The position numbers and the translations under genes were made by a program. The notes beneath the pieces were generated by a model. The model made no database searches. It saw only the letters and a program-made list of their open reading frames with translations, and had not been told where the DNA came from. From Diplosphaera chodatii (lineage: Eukaryota; Chlorophyta; Trebouxiophyceae; Prasiolales; Stichococcaceae), in assembly GCA_032358165.1 (NCBI GenBank), contig JAALGY010000021.1, forward strand, positions 930,001 through 994,000: DNA of 64,000 bases, written 5' to 3'. Of this stretch, positions 1-11,365 are shown in pieces (positions within the stretch are counted from its first letter, which is position 1; each line of letters begins with the position of its first letter).

Positions 1-2742
1 CCACAATCTGGAGCCCGGCAGCAACGGTGCACCAGCGGCAGCTGTCGCGCCGGTGACGGCAGACGATACCACAGAGTCCGACGATGAGTTGGAGGGTGGC
101 AGCAGCGCCAACTGGAGCCCTGAACGGCGCACAGCAGAGGAGCTGGTGCGCTTTGAGTAGGCTGCAAGCAGCACAGGAAGCCCTTGCCGTGTCTTTCCTG
201 ATGCTGCACTGGTTGTGCAGTGGAGGAGCTGTAGTAGAGGCCCTCGCAGCGTGCTGCTCATCTCACACCTGCATGCACAGAGCCTGTGTCCTGCAGCCGT
301 CACGAGCAGCCGTGCACGCTCTGACCGCTGCTGCCTGCGGTGCGTCGGCCAGGTGGCGGGGCTGGTGGACCTGTGGCAGGCCCCCATCGACACGCTGAGC
401 AAGGCGGGGCGCGCGATGGAGGGCATCGAGGCGCTGCTGGGCGGCGCCGCCGGCGGCACCTTCGACCTGCAGGTGCGCCGCCGCACAGGCATCTGTTGGT
501 GCTGGGAGGCCGACCAGCGATCACCGCCGCATGCAATGTCGTGGCCCCAGACGGTCAGGTACGTACGGCGAAGTGGGCCACGGCGGGATATGTGCATGCT
601 TCCGCTGCAGGGTGCTGACATGTCTTGGGGCTGTGGCGCTGCAGGGCAACCTGTGGAAGCGGAAGGGGTGGAAGGAGATGGACAAGATGCGCAGCAAGCT
701 GGAGGACCTCAGGGAGCTGCGCGACCTGGTGGGCGCAGCACACGCACGCGTGCAAATTGATCAGTTCGAATCGGCCTGGGCCGCTTGGCATCATCCGATG
801 AGGACAGGCCTCTGCCGCGCAAGGATGTGTTCTTGCCTGACAGATTCTGGTGCCTGCTGCTATAAGGTGCGGTCGCTGGGGCGTGGCGGCGGGTGGGGCC
901 CCCTGCGGCGGGCGCCCATCCAGCACCTGGACATGAAGGGGCGCCCCGGGCTGCTGCGCACGGTGCTGGAGCAGCAGGAGACGCGCGGCCTGACGCGCGC
1001 CGATGACCTCTCCCGCCTCCTGCCCTCCGAGGTGCCCTTCGGCAAAGCATCCGATTGACCTCACATCAGCGCCCGCACAACCAGGCGTGCTGTCTTCGAA
1101 CAATGCTTCTGCTGACACATCTTCTGAGTGGCGTACCAGTTCGGGTGACAGGCTGCGCTGCTGGCGCGGGGCCGCACCATCCGCCAGGCCAAGCTGCTGT
1201 TCTTCGCCAAGCTGGCGGAGAAGGGGCTGTCCTGCTATGAGCGCGACGGCTGGGGCGAGTTCCCCACCACCATCAACCCGGACCGGCGGGAGGTGGGCAC
1301 GCCTGCTGTCTGCTGGCCTGGCTGCGAAGTGGTCGAGGGTGTGAAAGCCGCCCGTGCACGGCAGCTGTTGCCGCAGGCAGCAGCAAATGACATGCGACCT
1401 GTCAAGCTTTCTGTCAATGTGCCTTTTCCCAGGTGCGGCCGACGGCGGACAGGGGCCCAATTCTGCTGTGCATCGACACCAGCGGCAGCATGCGCGGCGC
1501 GCGCGAGACGGTGGCCAAGGCGCTGTCGCTGGAGTGCATGCGCGCCGCCAAGGCGCAGGACCGCGGCTGCTATGTGTTCGCCTTTGCTGGCCCGCAAGAG
1601 GTAGGGGCCCTGGCTGAGATGCAGCAGCCCTCCCTCACCATGTTGGCACAGTCACGACACAGCCCACAGGCACGTGGGGACTACCACTTGCATGGTCCCG
1701 TCTTCAGCTCACGGTGGTTGAGCAAGTTTTCAAACATGGCTGAACTCGACTCAGTTGACGGCAGGTGCGAGAGCTGGAGCTCGGCACCGATATGGCGAGC
1801 CTCAACAACCTGCTGAGCTTCCTGGAGAAGGTGTTCAATGGCGGCTCCGACTTCAACGAGCCCATCAAGCGCTGCCTGGACCGCATGGCCGAGGCCAAGT
1901 GGGCCAACTCCGACATCCTGCTGGTGTCTGATGGCGAGCTGCGGCAGCCCGGCCAGGAGGTGGGGCAGCAGACGTGCAGTAGGAGTGGCGCTACAACCTG
2001 CCATGTATCGCAGGGTGTAACGTCGGGGGTGTAAACGTCGGGTGTACACAACCGACGTGGACGTGGAAACACAGCATGATGCTCTACATGTGAACCTGCG
2101 TTCCCGTGCAGATCATGCGGAAGCTGTCGGGCGCGAAGGACAAGCTGGGGCTGCGGGTGCACGGCCTCATCGTGGGGTCCCCGGAGAAGAAGCGCGCCGA
2201 CCCCGCGGTGCTGCGCGCGCTGTGCACCGCCTACCTGCCCAACGGCCGCACCGAGGTAACTGAAAGGGACCTGGGTCGTGTTGGAAAGGCATAAGCAACC
2301 TACTGCACTGGGGTGGCATGGTCAGTGGTGTGCTCATGTGCATATCTTCGTCTGGGTATGAAGCGATGTTATGCTTACAGGCGCTGGTGACGGAGTTCGA
2401 GGGCTGGGCGTCTGTGGACACAGACAGCAGCATGCAGTTTGACTGGGACGACCTCGCTGGTGAGCTGCAGTTGGCGCTCAACATCGACATGTGGTGCTGT
2501 CAGCAACCCTGGAGCCTGCAGTCATTCCCAAACGCTGCATCTGTGACTGAACCCTGCCCACCGTGACAGGTGATGCCCGCCGGCGGGAGGCGGGTCTGAA
2601 GCTGGAGGCGAAGCGCCTTGCGGAGATGAAGCGGCTCAAGGCGGACGAGCGGCAGGCAGCGGGTGGCCGGGGCAGCGGCCCCGGCAAGGGTGCAGCAGAG
2701 ATGGCAGAGGCGATGCGCGCAAGTCGCCAGAAGAAGCAATGA
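1..2742 (+). CDS. ViaA/CoxE-like von Willebrand factor A domain protein (5' end outside window)
   Basis: Multi-exon gene entering from the left edge; only the 3' portion is present. Early exons (about 360-730, 860-1030, 1160-1290) encode helical, charged sequence including WQAPIDTLSK and KEMDKMRSKLEDL. The exon at about 1433-1600 carries the VWA core with a MIDAS motif, CIDTSGSM, followed by ARETVAKALSLE. Further VWA exons are at about 1768-1960 (NNLLSFLEKVF, then SDILLVSDGE) and 2107-2255 (LGLRVHGLIVG). The last exon is a basic, Lys/Arg-rich tail ending RASRQKKQ at a TGA. In bacteria ViaA works with the MoxR ATPase RavA; algal and plant homologues are poorly characterised. No MoxR partner gene is visible here. 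Family assignment is fairly sure, function is not. The 3' end faces the BAH gene on the opposite strand. Confidence 0.8.
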
Positions 2743-3001
2743 CGTCGAGTGCTGACCTATACCTTTCAGCGCTCATGTACAACAGCTGCACCTCGCCTCT
2801 CCTCTAAAATTGCCGTTCTGATGCTACATCAGGTACTGTCGTTTGACATCGAAATTATCCAGCCCTGATTGTACAGCCCCATAACCCTGCAACACAGCAA
2901 GTTCGGACATCATGTGTGGCGCGACGGTCGCTCTCCACGAAAGATTTGCGAGTATGCACGCAGTCACAGCAGTGCGCTCACCTGACGAGGTGATGTCGGG
3001 T

Positions 3002-4443
3002 TCAATCACTAATCCGCCATTTAGAACGCTGGCTACCTTGCAGCTGCTGCTTACACTGGTGACACTGTGCACAGCACGGGTGGGCATCAGCCAGCAACGC
3101 AGCTTTGTTTGTGGTGAGCCGCGAACGTGTGTATGCATCGCATCTGCGACAGCACTGCCAGCGGTTGGAAAGCGCTACCTCTGCGCCTCTTCTTGCCAGT
3201 CTTGCCTTCCAAAGTCTGCAGCCGCTCCTTTGACAACCTCGCCATCCATGCAGTCTGCACCCAGATTGCGAGTACGAATACCATCTGGCAGCGGCAGGCG
3301 CTGTGGTCCACTATGCAGAAAGTCAGCACGATGGAACTCACCTCCTCAGCGAGCTTGTGGTTCGCCTTGACAGATGACAATGGCAGTGGCAGCACCCGCT
3401 GCGTGTCGGTGTCATATGCCCGGTAGCAGATGAAGCCTGGCCTCGGTCGCATGTGCCGCTGCTTGCCAGTGCCATGCACCACCTGGACAACGTTCAGTAG
3501 TCTCTGATGCCTAACTGGATGATCTAGGTGACGGGCAAAGCGCCCAAAACGCAAGCACCGACTGTAGCTTGCGCATCACATCACCTTTGGCGCGCCAGTG
3601 CGTCTGAACCCCGCAGCTGACATGACGAAGACCGTGCAGGGGTGCAGCACAGCCGCAGCCTCGACTGTGTCCTCGTGCACCGAATAGAACACCTGCACGT
3701 GATTGCATCAAACACTGTCACTTGCCTTGCACGCACTACATTGACAGCTGATCCTTCTGCACATTGCACGATATTACCTCTCGTGGGTCACAGCTGGATG
3801 GTGGTGTGCCCGCCACCTCGTCCTGTCGGTACATCCAGTGCACCTGCAAGTGTTGAAGTCTCTTCTCACGCTGAGGTCCGCTGCTTGACAGGTATAGGGG
3901 GCGGAAATGCTGCATTCAACTGCAACTGCCGATACCCCGGTCGTACGCACCTTCAGTTTGGCCACACTGTCCTCCAGGAAGGTGTGCGTCACCACGCACA
4001 GGTGCGGCCGGTCCCCCTCCCCATCGCCTGCCTCCACCAGGCAGCAGTCGCCCCGCCTGAGTGTCCGCATGGACCGCACTTCAGGCTCATTTGGCTGCGT
4101 ATCAACATCCTGTACCTGCACCGCCTGCGGTGCATGACTTCCGGTGCCTCCCCTGAAAACTCAAGCGACAAACAGGTAACCGGCACAGAGGAAGATGCAA
4201 GCTGTCGAGGGCAGTGTCCCTGTCAACAGTGCGCTTACCTTCAAGCTCTGGCTGCGGATCAGACCTGCGGCATGAACCAAATGCTTTGACCTGAATGTAT
4301 GCACGTGCTGGCTGACCTGGTCACAAGTTCAAGCAAGAAGTCAACGTTGAGCAGTCCGCACCTGCTGTCGGCCTTGCCCGCTTTGTGGCAATGATGGCGC
4401 GCACATGCTTGGCGGGTGCCGGCGAAGGCGGTTCTGCCTCCAT
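3002..4443 (-). CDS. BAH-domain protein (chromatin-type)
   Basis: Spliced minus-strand gene recognised from consecutive exons that rebuild a bromo-adjacent homology domain. Exon at about 4150-3952: PNEPEVRSMRTLRRGDCCLV then VVTHTFLEDSVAKLK. Exon at about 3868-3788: VHWMYRQDEVAGTPP, the typical W-x-Y-R-P/Q-E strand. Exon at about 3694-3586: VFYSVHEDTVEAAAVLHPC, matching the E-V-F-x-S-x-H block of plant EBS/SHL proteins. Exon at about 3490-3345: GFICYRAYDTDTQRVLPL. A basic exon follows (about 3289-3180, LEGKTGKKRRR). The last proposed exon has a Cys cluster, CCAQCHQC, before a stop near 3002; it is uncertain and no full PHD finger is visible. The likely start is MEAEPPSPAP at 4443, but the join from exon 1 to the BAH exons was not resolved in phase. 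BAH domains usually read histone marks or bind chromatin factors. Confidence 0.6.
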
Positions 4444-5123
4444 GTAAGTTTGTCTCCGTGGTCACATGATGGTATATCACCCTGCCACCTTCTCGTGCAT
4501 ATCTATTCTCGAATTTTGAATAATTGCAAGCTGCAAAGTGGCGCTGATCTCTCACAAGCATGAATCTGAGATACCCATGAAGAGGGGGGCTGTGAATGAT
4601 CAGACGGACCATCTGTGATATGGTTGCATCGGGGCCGACAACTGTTTAATGCTGATGCCATCAGAAGTCACTGAACTGGACAGTAGTTCATGGCTGACGG
4701 CAATGATGCATGAGTGTGGATTACTTGCGAGTCCAGGCCGACGGCGCTTTGACCGCATGCACCCTGCATTGCGTCATTGGGTCCGTCTGCTACTCGTAGG
4801 ATACACACACAGGGTACATGACGCCTGCTGGACCCGAGGTCAAAAACATGTGCGCAAGCCCTTTGTTGTTGCGGCAGAGGCGAGGCGGACAATATGTGTC
4901 TTCTTATGTTGCTGTGGCTAGTGTCTTCCAGCGTGTGCTGACGGTATTCTTCTGCCGTCAGGGTGCTTAGCTGCTGCTACACACCGACCAAACAAGACCT
5001 GCTGCTCTTCTGTAGTGTGTGCGGCGCCTGAGCACAACCTGACACGACGTAGGGCAAATGTGTGCCCGATCCGCTGCAAGAATGTATGTGTTGACCCTTC
5101 CTGGCGCAGCACAGCAGGCGCCG
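4444..5123. other. Intergenic region between two minus-strand genes
   Basis: About 680 bases between the proposed BAH gene start and the SulP stop. I see no protein family, RNA gene or clear repeat. It should hold the BAH promoter and the SulP 3' UTR. An A/T-rich patch (about 4500-4530) stands out from the GC-rich surroundings but has no clear TATA box. Confidence 0.4.
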
Positions 5124-8100
5124 TCAGCCCTGGCTGGCTCCCAGCGTCTCCACTGCATGCACCTCCGTGATGCTGGCCGCACGCAGCAGGGCTGTCGTGA
5201 GAATGATGAGTGCCTGCAGCTCAGCAGCAAAGCACATGGCTGCTGACATATATACTGATGTATGCCTGACAGCCATAGCCACATGCAGATGGCACCAGCA
5301 GCACGTTCATGCGCCATATGCAGCACAACAGTCCCACCTCTGGTGACTTGAGCCGTAGTGTGTCAAATGCAGCACGAGAAACCACAAAGACCGTGCAGGG
5401 TTCGGAGCCAGCCACTGCTGTGCCTGCACGGGGTCTGTGCAACCAAAGGTCCGTTTGCCCCAAGATGGTACCTGTGTGGTCACAGCGCTTTGTTGTGGCA
5501 ACGCTATATCTCAAGGAGCCATCTGGAGGTGAGGGCAGTGCATGTGAGCAGAGGTGCTGCGACAGTGTGGTTACGGCCGAGTGGACAGCAAAGCAGGACA
5601 CCTGGACCATAGCTGAAGCTTTTGGTGGTTGCCTGCTGGTCCCCCGGCCTGGACAGCCGAGTGTCCCCATCGCTGTTGAACGACAGCGTGACATTCAGCG
5701 TCCCAGCCATGATGAAGAACAGCTCCTGCAAGCAGCCAGAGTGGGCGCTGGGACACTTTCACAAATGACCAAGTCCCACTGCCAATGCTGATGTCCAGCA
5801 GGTATGGTGGGCCATCAACATGGCGTGGGCTGCAACACAGCCCACCATGGATTATATATAAGCACCTCAGAGGCTGATCCGGCTGTGAACAGCGCTTCAT
5901 GCGGTGCCAGCTGCCGCCGCTTCATGACTCGCTGCAGGTCGCGAGCTGCCCTGTCTGTGTCCACCGCGTCTGAGAACAGCGCCTGCACAAAAACTCACAG
6001 CTTTTGTAACAACAAGCAAGCGTCTGAGGAGACATGTGCAGCATCAGGCGACACCAATTGCATGGGCGCACGTGTGGCTGCTGCAAGTGGCTGCGCAGGA
6101 TCTCTGCCAGCGTCAACGATTGCTGGTTGAGCTGGCAGAGCCCCTCCTCCGATGCCACCTGCACACGCACAGATGCCTCAGGCGCACTGTGACAAGCACT
6201 GATTTGGTGTCCCTTGCAGAGAGCCCAACAAGGGAGGGTCTGCAGTCTGTATCCGGAAACAGATGCAGGTCGCCTTGATGAAACACGATTTTCACCTGCA
6301 GGTAGGCGCGCTCACAGTACTCGAGGCCAGCGTCCACAGAGGGGAAGCAGTAGCAGGCACCCAGCTCCTGCGCCTGCACCTCCTCTGCCAGGGGCACCCC
6401 ATGCGCCCTGCCACACCACAGCAACCGCAGGAGTTACTCCCAAAGCATCGTGATACACGACCCGCTTGGCCAGCGCCCGCCGTGTGCACCAGAGGTCCGC
6501 AGCAGCACCAGCCACTCTACTTGTCAGCAACCAGCAGGGCACCCACCGCAGCAGGCGTGCTGTCTCTCCACCCGCCAGGTTGACGATGAGCAGCTGCACG
6601 CCGCGCCCGTGCAGCGTGCCATACAGCGTGCCAATTGTGCGCGCTGCTGTTGCATCCAGCCCCTGAACCCGCCTGCAGACAGTCACAGAGGATCATGCTG
6701 ACTCTTGCACAAGCCCATGTGCATCAGGCTCACCAGCCCAGGAGACAATCGAGGTGCTCCATCGACCCTGCACACGCTCGACACTCCTGTGCTTGTTTTC
6801 ACCCGAGTGGTCCGATCGACATGACAAACTGCGTACTTGAAGTCCAGCAGCACGAAACGGGGGCAGCTGCTGAGCGCTGCGTGCGCCCTGTCCTCCAGCG
6901 AGCGGCCGTCGCTGCTGGCGGCCGCCGCGTGGACAGATGCATCGCCGCCGTGCTCCCGCACACGGCCCGCGATGGCGCGCCCCGCCTCCTCCACATCCTG
7001 CTGCAGCATGTCCGACACCACCTGCACGTTGAGAGCGCCCACGCATCTCAACGGTTCGCCCATTGTGTCACATGCCGGCTACACCCAGCCACAACCAACC
7101 AAGCACCAAGATGCGCCAAGCAGATTACTGCACAGGGCAGCAGAGCAGTGTGCACAAGTGTGCGCACATGAAGCACGCGGTCGCTGACGGCCAGCGCCGA
7201 ACCGAAAAACATGTAGCCCGACAGGCTAAGTGTGACCATGTGCTCTGTGAACACCTGTGTGGAAAGAGCATGCCCTGTGACTGACGTCCGATTGTTCGAC
7301 ACATGTGGTGCAAACATTGACCCACATGCTATGCATTGCTGTGCCACAGCACTGCAACACACTGCTTACATCCAAAATAATGCGCTGGTCCCATGTCCTC
7401 ATGACCCCGCTGCGGCTAGGCAGGATGGTGAAGGACGATGCATTTGCCTGTTGCCACATGATGTCACGCTGTTGGTATGGCGGTGTCCAGCTCATGTTGG
7501 CGAACATGCAACACAGTCAAGGATCAGACCTCACCCTTGCATATGTGAAAGCAAAGTAGAAGGTTGACGCAATCAAGCCAGCAAGGATGCCCACCTCCAG
7601 TCCAGCTGCAACCAACCCATAGAGCACAGGTCAGGGCTGGACAGTGTGCACGGACTCATTGCATATGTGAACCACCACAACAAGAGGGCGGTGTGCTTCC
7701 ATGCTGGGACCAACCCTGGAGGATGGCGAAGAAGGATAGGAGCAGCAGAATGTACTCTGCCCTCGTCACCTTCATATGGCAGCATTGTAATCCAATTTGC
7801 AGCGCAGAGTCACACTGCACTGGGTTTGACAATGGGATGTAGGGCATAGGCTGGATGTGTCCTACCACTCACCTTCCAGGCCACATGAACCAGCCAGTCT
7901 CCTGAAATTTCGACCCCAAACATCACCTGATTATTCAGAAGCAAGGTTTGAGCTAAGTAGTACAGGAACAGCAAGCAGGCTGCAAAGCTGGCGGCTGGTG
8001 CACGGCAACAGGTACCAGCCTTACCAGGAGCGCCCCGTAAAAGTATGTGGGCTGCAGCCACAACAGTACGAAATCAATACACAAACAAATGCTTATGCAG

Positions 8101-11037
8101 CTCCAGGCGTCTACAGCATATGTCAGAATTACTGTGACACACCAGGTACTGGATGATGCTGATGGGCAGAAAGAAGAGCGACAATTCTGTCAGCGCTATG
8201 ATCCAGCCATGCAGTCTGTTGTCCACGCCCGCCCGCATCGAGAAAATGGTTTGCGAGAAGATGTAGCTGCGTGTGACGGCAGACAATGTTCTCGGCCGAT
8301 AGAACTACTACATGAAGCAGCACATTTGGGCACCCTTCAGACCACTCCAACACTCGCAGATACGCTCCAGTATTAAACGCAGATGTTGCGACGTATCTGT
8401 CATGCCGGCACCAACCGCGCCAGCCACCGCATTGGAGATGCCTGCAAGATCGAAGCACGACATTGCTCGTTGCACGTCAGCGACCCTGCAACCGGCACGG
8501 GGACATGGTCGGTCAGCAGGAGGGGCACAAGGCAGTGCTCACCGACTGTGATCAGCTCCTGGTTGAAGTCCAGCGGGAATGGCGTATCCTGCTGGATAGC
8601 TGCGACGTCCAGCGCACTGCCAAAGGTCACCACCATGAACAGCGCAATGAGGCTCGGGACCTGCCGTGGCATAGCTGCCCACTGCACACCCTCCAGCTTC
8701 CAGCCGTCAAACTGCCAGTTGTACCTGCGATGGTTGTGGAGCAGATGGATCTGATTCCTTCACCTCACATTGTTCTGGTCACGCGAGGCCAATCATCAGG
8801 CACTGCGCTGCTGGGATTGCACTCACAGCTCATAGACGGTCCAGAAGGGCCGATCTGCACCCTGCACACATGACGGTTGCAACAGTCTCGGGGATCGCAG
8901 GGCAGTCACATGAGCACAGCACACAAGCCTGCTGCTCAAGCATGAGCGTGATGCAATGATGCCCAAATTCTAGATCGTAGCACTCACTGAGCCGCTCAGC
9001 AACCACCTGCAGTGAGCAGGGCCGGAAACACCCGCTCGCAAGAAATTGCAGGTGCCATTGCGGATGCTCAGTCGATCCAGGCAAATGCAAAACAACTGCA
9101 AGCACAGCTCACCCTGTGGCGATGGCATCGTCCATGGTGGCGCCCAACGCAATGCGGATGATGTGGAACATGCCCGGGATCACCAGCAATGTCAGGGGCA
9201 ACGCCAGAGGATTTTGAAACACTTTCAGCACCAGCAGCAGAGCTGCCGTCGCAGCCAGGGTGGCCCCCAGCTGAGGCAAAATTGCCGAGTCAACCACCAA
9301 CCGCCCTGGCGGACGCAGAAGATGTGTGAGAGAGGGTTGTCATTTCGATACCCCACTTCCAATCACAGTTGTCGAGTGTCGTCAAAACACGGTTCATCGC
9401 GCACAGGAGGCGATGCTGCCGATATCCCTGTTGATTCCCAGGCCAATGCCGGCGGCGATGCAAAAGTAGCCCACAAACCTGCATGCACACAGTTGAAGGA
9501 GGTTTGCAGGCTGCACACAGGTGCTTGGCATGTCAGGGTTACTGCGCGGCATGCAAAGTCCGCGCAGTCACACATCCAGATAGAAGAACTGGAGCGGTCG
9601 TTTGTCACCCAAGGTATGCGCCGACGACTTGTATTGGCATGTACTGCACCAGCGTGGCCAGCTTCCTCTTGCCTACCGCGATGATGCACAGACCAACAAC
9701 GAAAGTGGCAAGTGCCAGCCACGTCAGCGCCGTGCCCATTGCAACATCTCGACTTGCACCCTCGGCCGTGCACAACGCTGCGATAGATGTCGCCATGGCA
9801 CTGTAGCAGCAAAAACGTCGCACGTCGTCATTGTCACTTGAGTACAGTGACGACCAGATGCAACGTGAAGGGCCCAACCCAGAATGCTGCTGCACCTGAG
9901 AAAGATGAGGCCAACATCCTGCACTTGCCCCACTGCATACGGCAGCGTGCTGAAAAGCGTGAAAGCCTGCGAGGACGCACCACCAGTATGTCTGGCTTTG
10001 TGCGCAGCAACATAACATGAGAAAAGAGGCGGTGTAGTCGCTCTGTGAGCCACGTACCAGCTGGTGAATGCCACTCGCAAAGAAGCCCAGCTTGGCCAAC
10101 TGACTTAGATATGGTCCATATGTCGGATCCTGCACATGGTTCGCTTGTCAACGGCATGATATGTGAGACACTGTTGCAATGGGGCAAGTCGATGGTTAAA
10201 GCACACCATTGAGAACCGCACCTTGAAAATGATAGCCACGAAGGATATCATGGTTGGGAGGCCTGCGTTGAGGGCCATACAACCGTGTCGCAAATGGGTG
10301 CACATGTCATCATTGAGCATGTTTGTGCAGGGTGGAATGCACGAGCGCTGCTGCAGCCTGAGCCCTACCGACGATCGCATTGATGAGGCCGTACACCACT
10401 GCTTTGTACAGGCTCTCAGCACGGGCTGCCGCCCCTGACTTCTTGTCCGTCAGGACGGGCGAATCTGCTGAGTGCGCTGTCGCTTTAGCGGAGGGGCTGC
10501 CGGCTGGCGGAGGCATGGCCCCGGCATGCGCCAGCCCAGGGAGCGGCGGCGATGCCCCTAGCAGCGGCAGACTGGCCCCCGAAGCCTGCCGTTCTGACAT
10601 GCCATCTTCGATCGTCGGCACCTCGCTGATGCTGTAGGCGCGGCTCATTATGTGCATGTTGTCGTCAAAGGACGGCCGGTATGTGCTGGCCGGAGCAACC
10701 TTGCTGGGCCGCAGGAACAGGCTGGCGCCGCTGCGAGGCCCGCCCCTGCATGGCACACCATGTGCATTGCTGAATGCCGTGCATGCTGTCTCTCCATTGG
10801 TCATGGCATTGCTGCCAGCCATTCCTACCAGGGGCTGCCGACGAGAAAGGCGTTTTCAGGGGATGGTCCGCTGATGCCGTCGGCATCGGCTAGCGCCGTG
10901 AAGCTGTGGCCGCTGCCTCTGGCATGTGGCATGTCGATGTGTGCTTCCTCATCATGACTGCTTGACAGTAATGCTGTCGTGAGGCTACTAGGCGGACGGC
11001 TCGGAACGCGCTGTGGTAGGGAACTTGGTGATGCCAT
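5124..11037 (-). CDS. SulP/SLC26-family carrier with STAS and cNMP-binding-like domains (Vsb1/YGR125W type)
   Basis: Large spliced gene. The start is MASPSSLPQR at 11037; intron 1 begins GTAGGA just after FLVGSPW and reading resumes in phase at GGPRSGASLF near 10748. After a Ser/Pro-rich cytosolic N-terminus come SulP membrane segments: AVVYGLINAIVG and LPTMISFVAIIFK, then DPTYGPYLSQLAKLGFF (about 10130), PSLIALFMVVTFGSALDVAA (about 8670), a substrate-site-like exon with SYIFSQTIFSMRAG (about 8270), LFFLPISIIQYLP, and GLEVGILAGLIASTFYFAFT (about 7590). A STAS domain follows (about 7060-6560: RFVLLDFKYA, GLDATAARTIGTL, GVQLLIVNL). The C-terminus is cyclic-nucleotide-domain-like (about 5730-5310: AGTLNVTLSF, DLWLHRPRAGTAVAG, VVSRAAFDTL). 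This SulP-STAS-cNMP order is that of yeast YGR125W/Vsb1, linked to vacuolar basic amino-acid storage, so a vacuolar location is inferred; the substrate is unknown. The cNMP pocket keeps an Arg (PRAGT) but lacks the usual FGE, so ligand binding is doubtful. Confidence 0.88.
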
Positions 11038-11365
11038 TCTGCTAGGCCGTTGATCAGCAATGGCTTAGCACACTGGCTAATGCTGGTGGCTTTGCCGAGT
11101 GGGACTGCTGCTACATGACTTCGACCCAGCGGCGATTCGCGAGCGTCAAGTTTGACATGCATGCATCGAATTACTGCATGCTCCGAGACTGAGCTCGAGC
11201 TCGGAGACTATATAAACTTTCGGCACGTGCGACTTCACGTGCATCCACCTTCGACACTTTCGGCACTGTTCGGCATGCGACAGAACGGACAGATGATTCC
11301 TTGATGAGGTGTCACACTTGCATCTGATGCGCGCAGCGTGCTCAGCATCTGATCAATCAACAATC
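11038..11365. promoter_or_regulatory. Shared promoter region between the SulP and ABCD4-MMADHC genes
   Basis: Head-to-head intergenic region of about 330 bases. It has a perfect TATATAAA box (11209-11216) pointing right, two CACGTG E/G-box palindromes just after it (about 11225 and 11237), and a small inverted repeat just before it (CTCCGAG at 11181-11187 with CTCGGAG at 11200-11206, enclosing GAGCTCGAGCTC). The elements are seen directly. Their role as a bidirectional promoter is inferred from the layout. Confidence 0.5.
11209..11216 (+). promoter_or_regulatory. TATA box of the ABCD4-MMADHC gene
   Basis: TATATAAA lies about 150 bases before the first proposed ATG (11366) and about 320 bases before the alternative ATG (11530). 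It is the clearest TATA element seen in the window. Confidence 0.45.
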
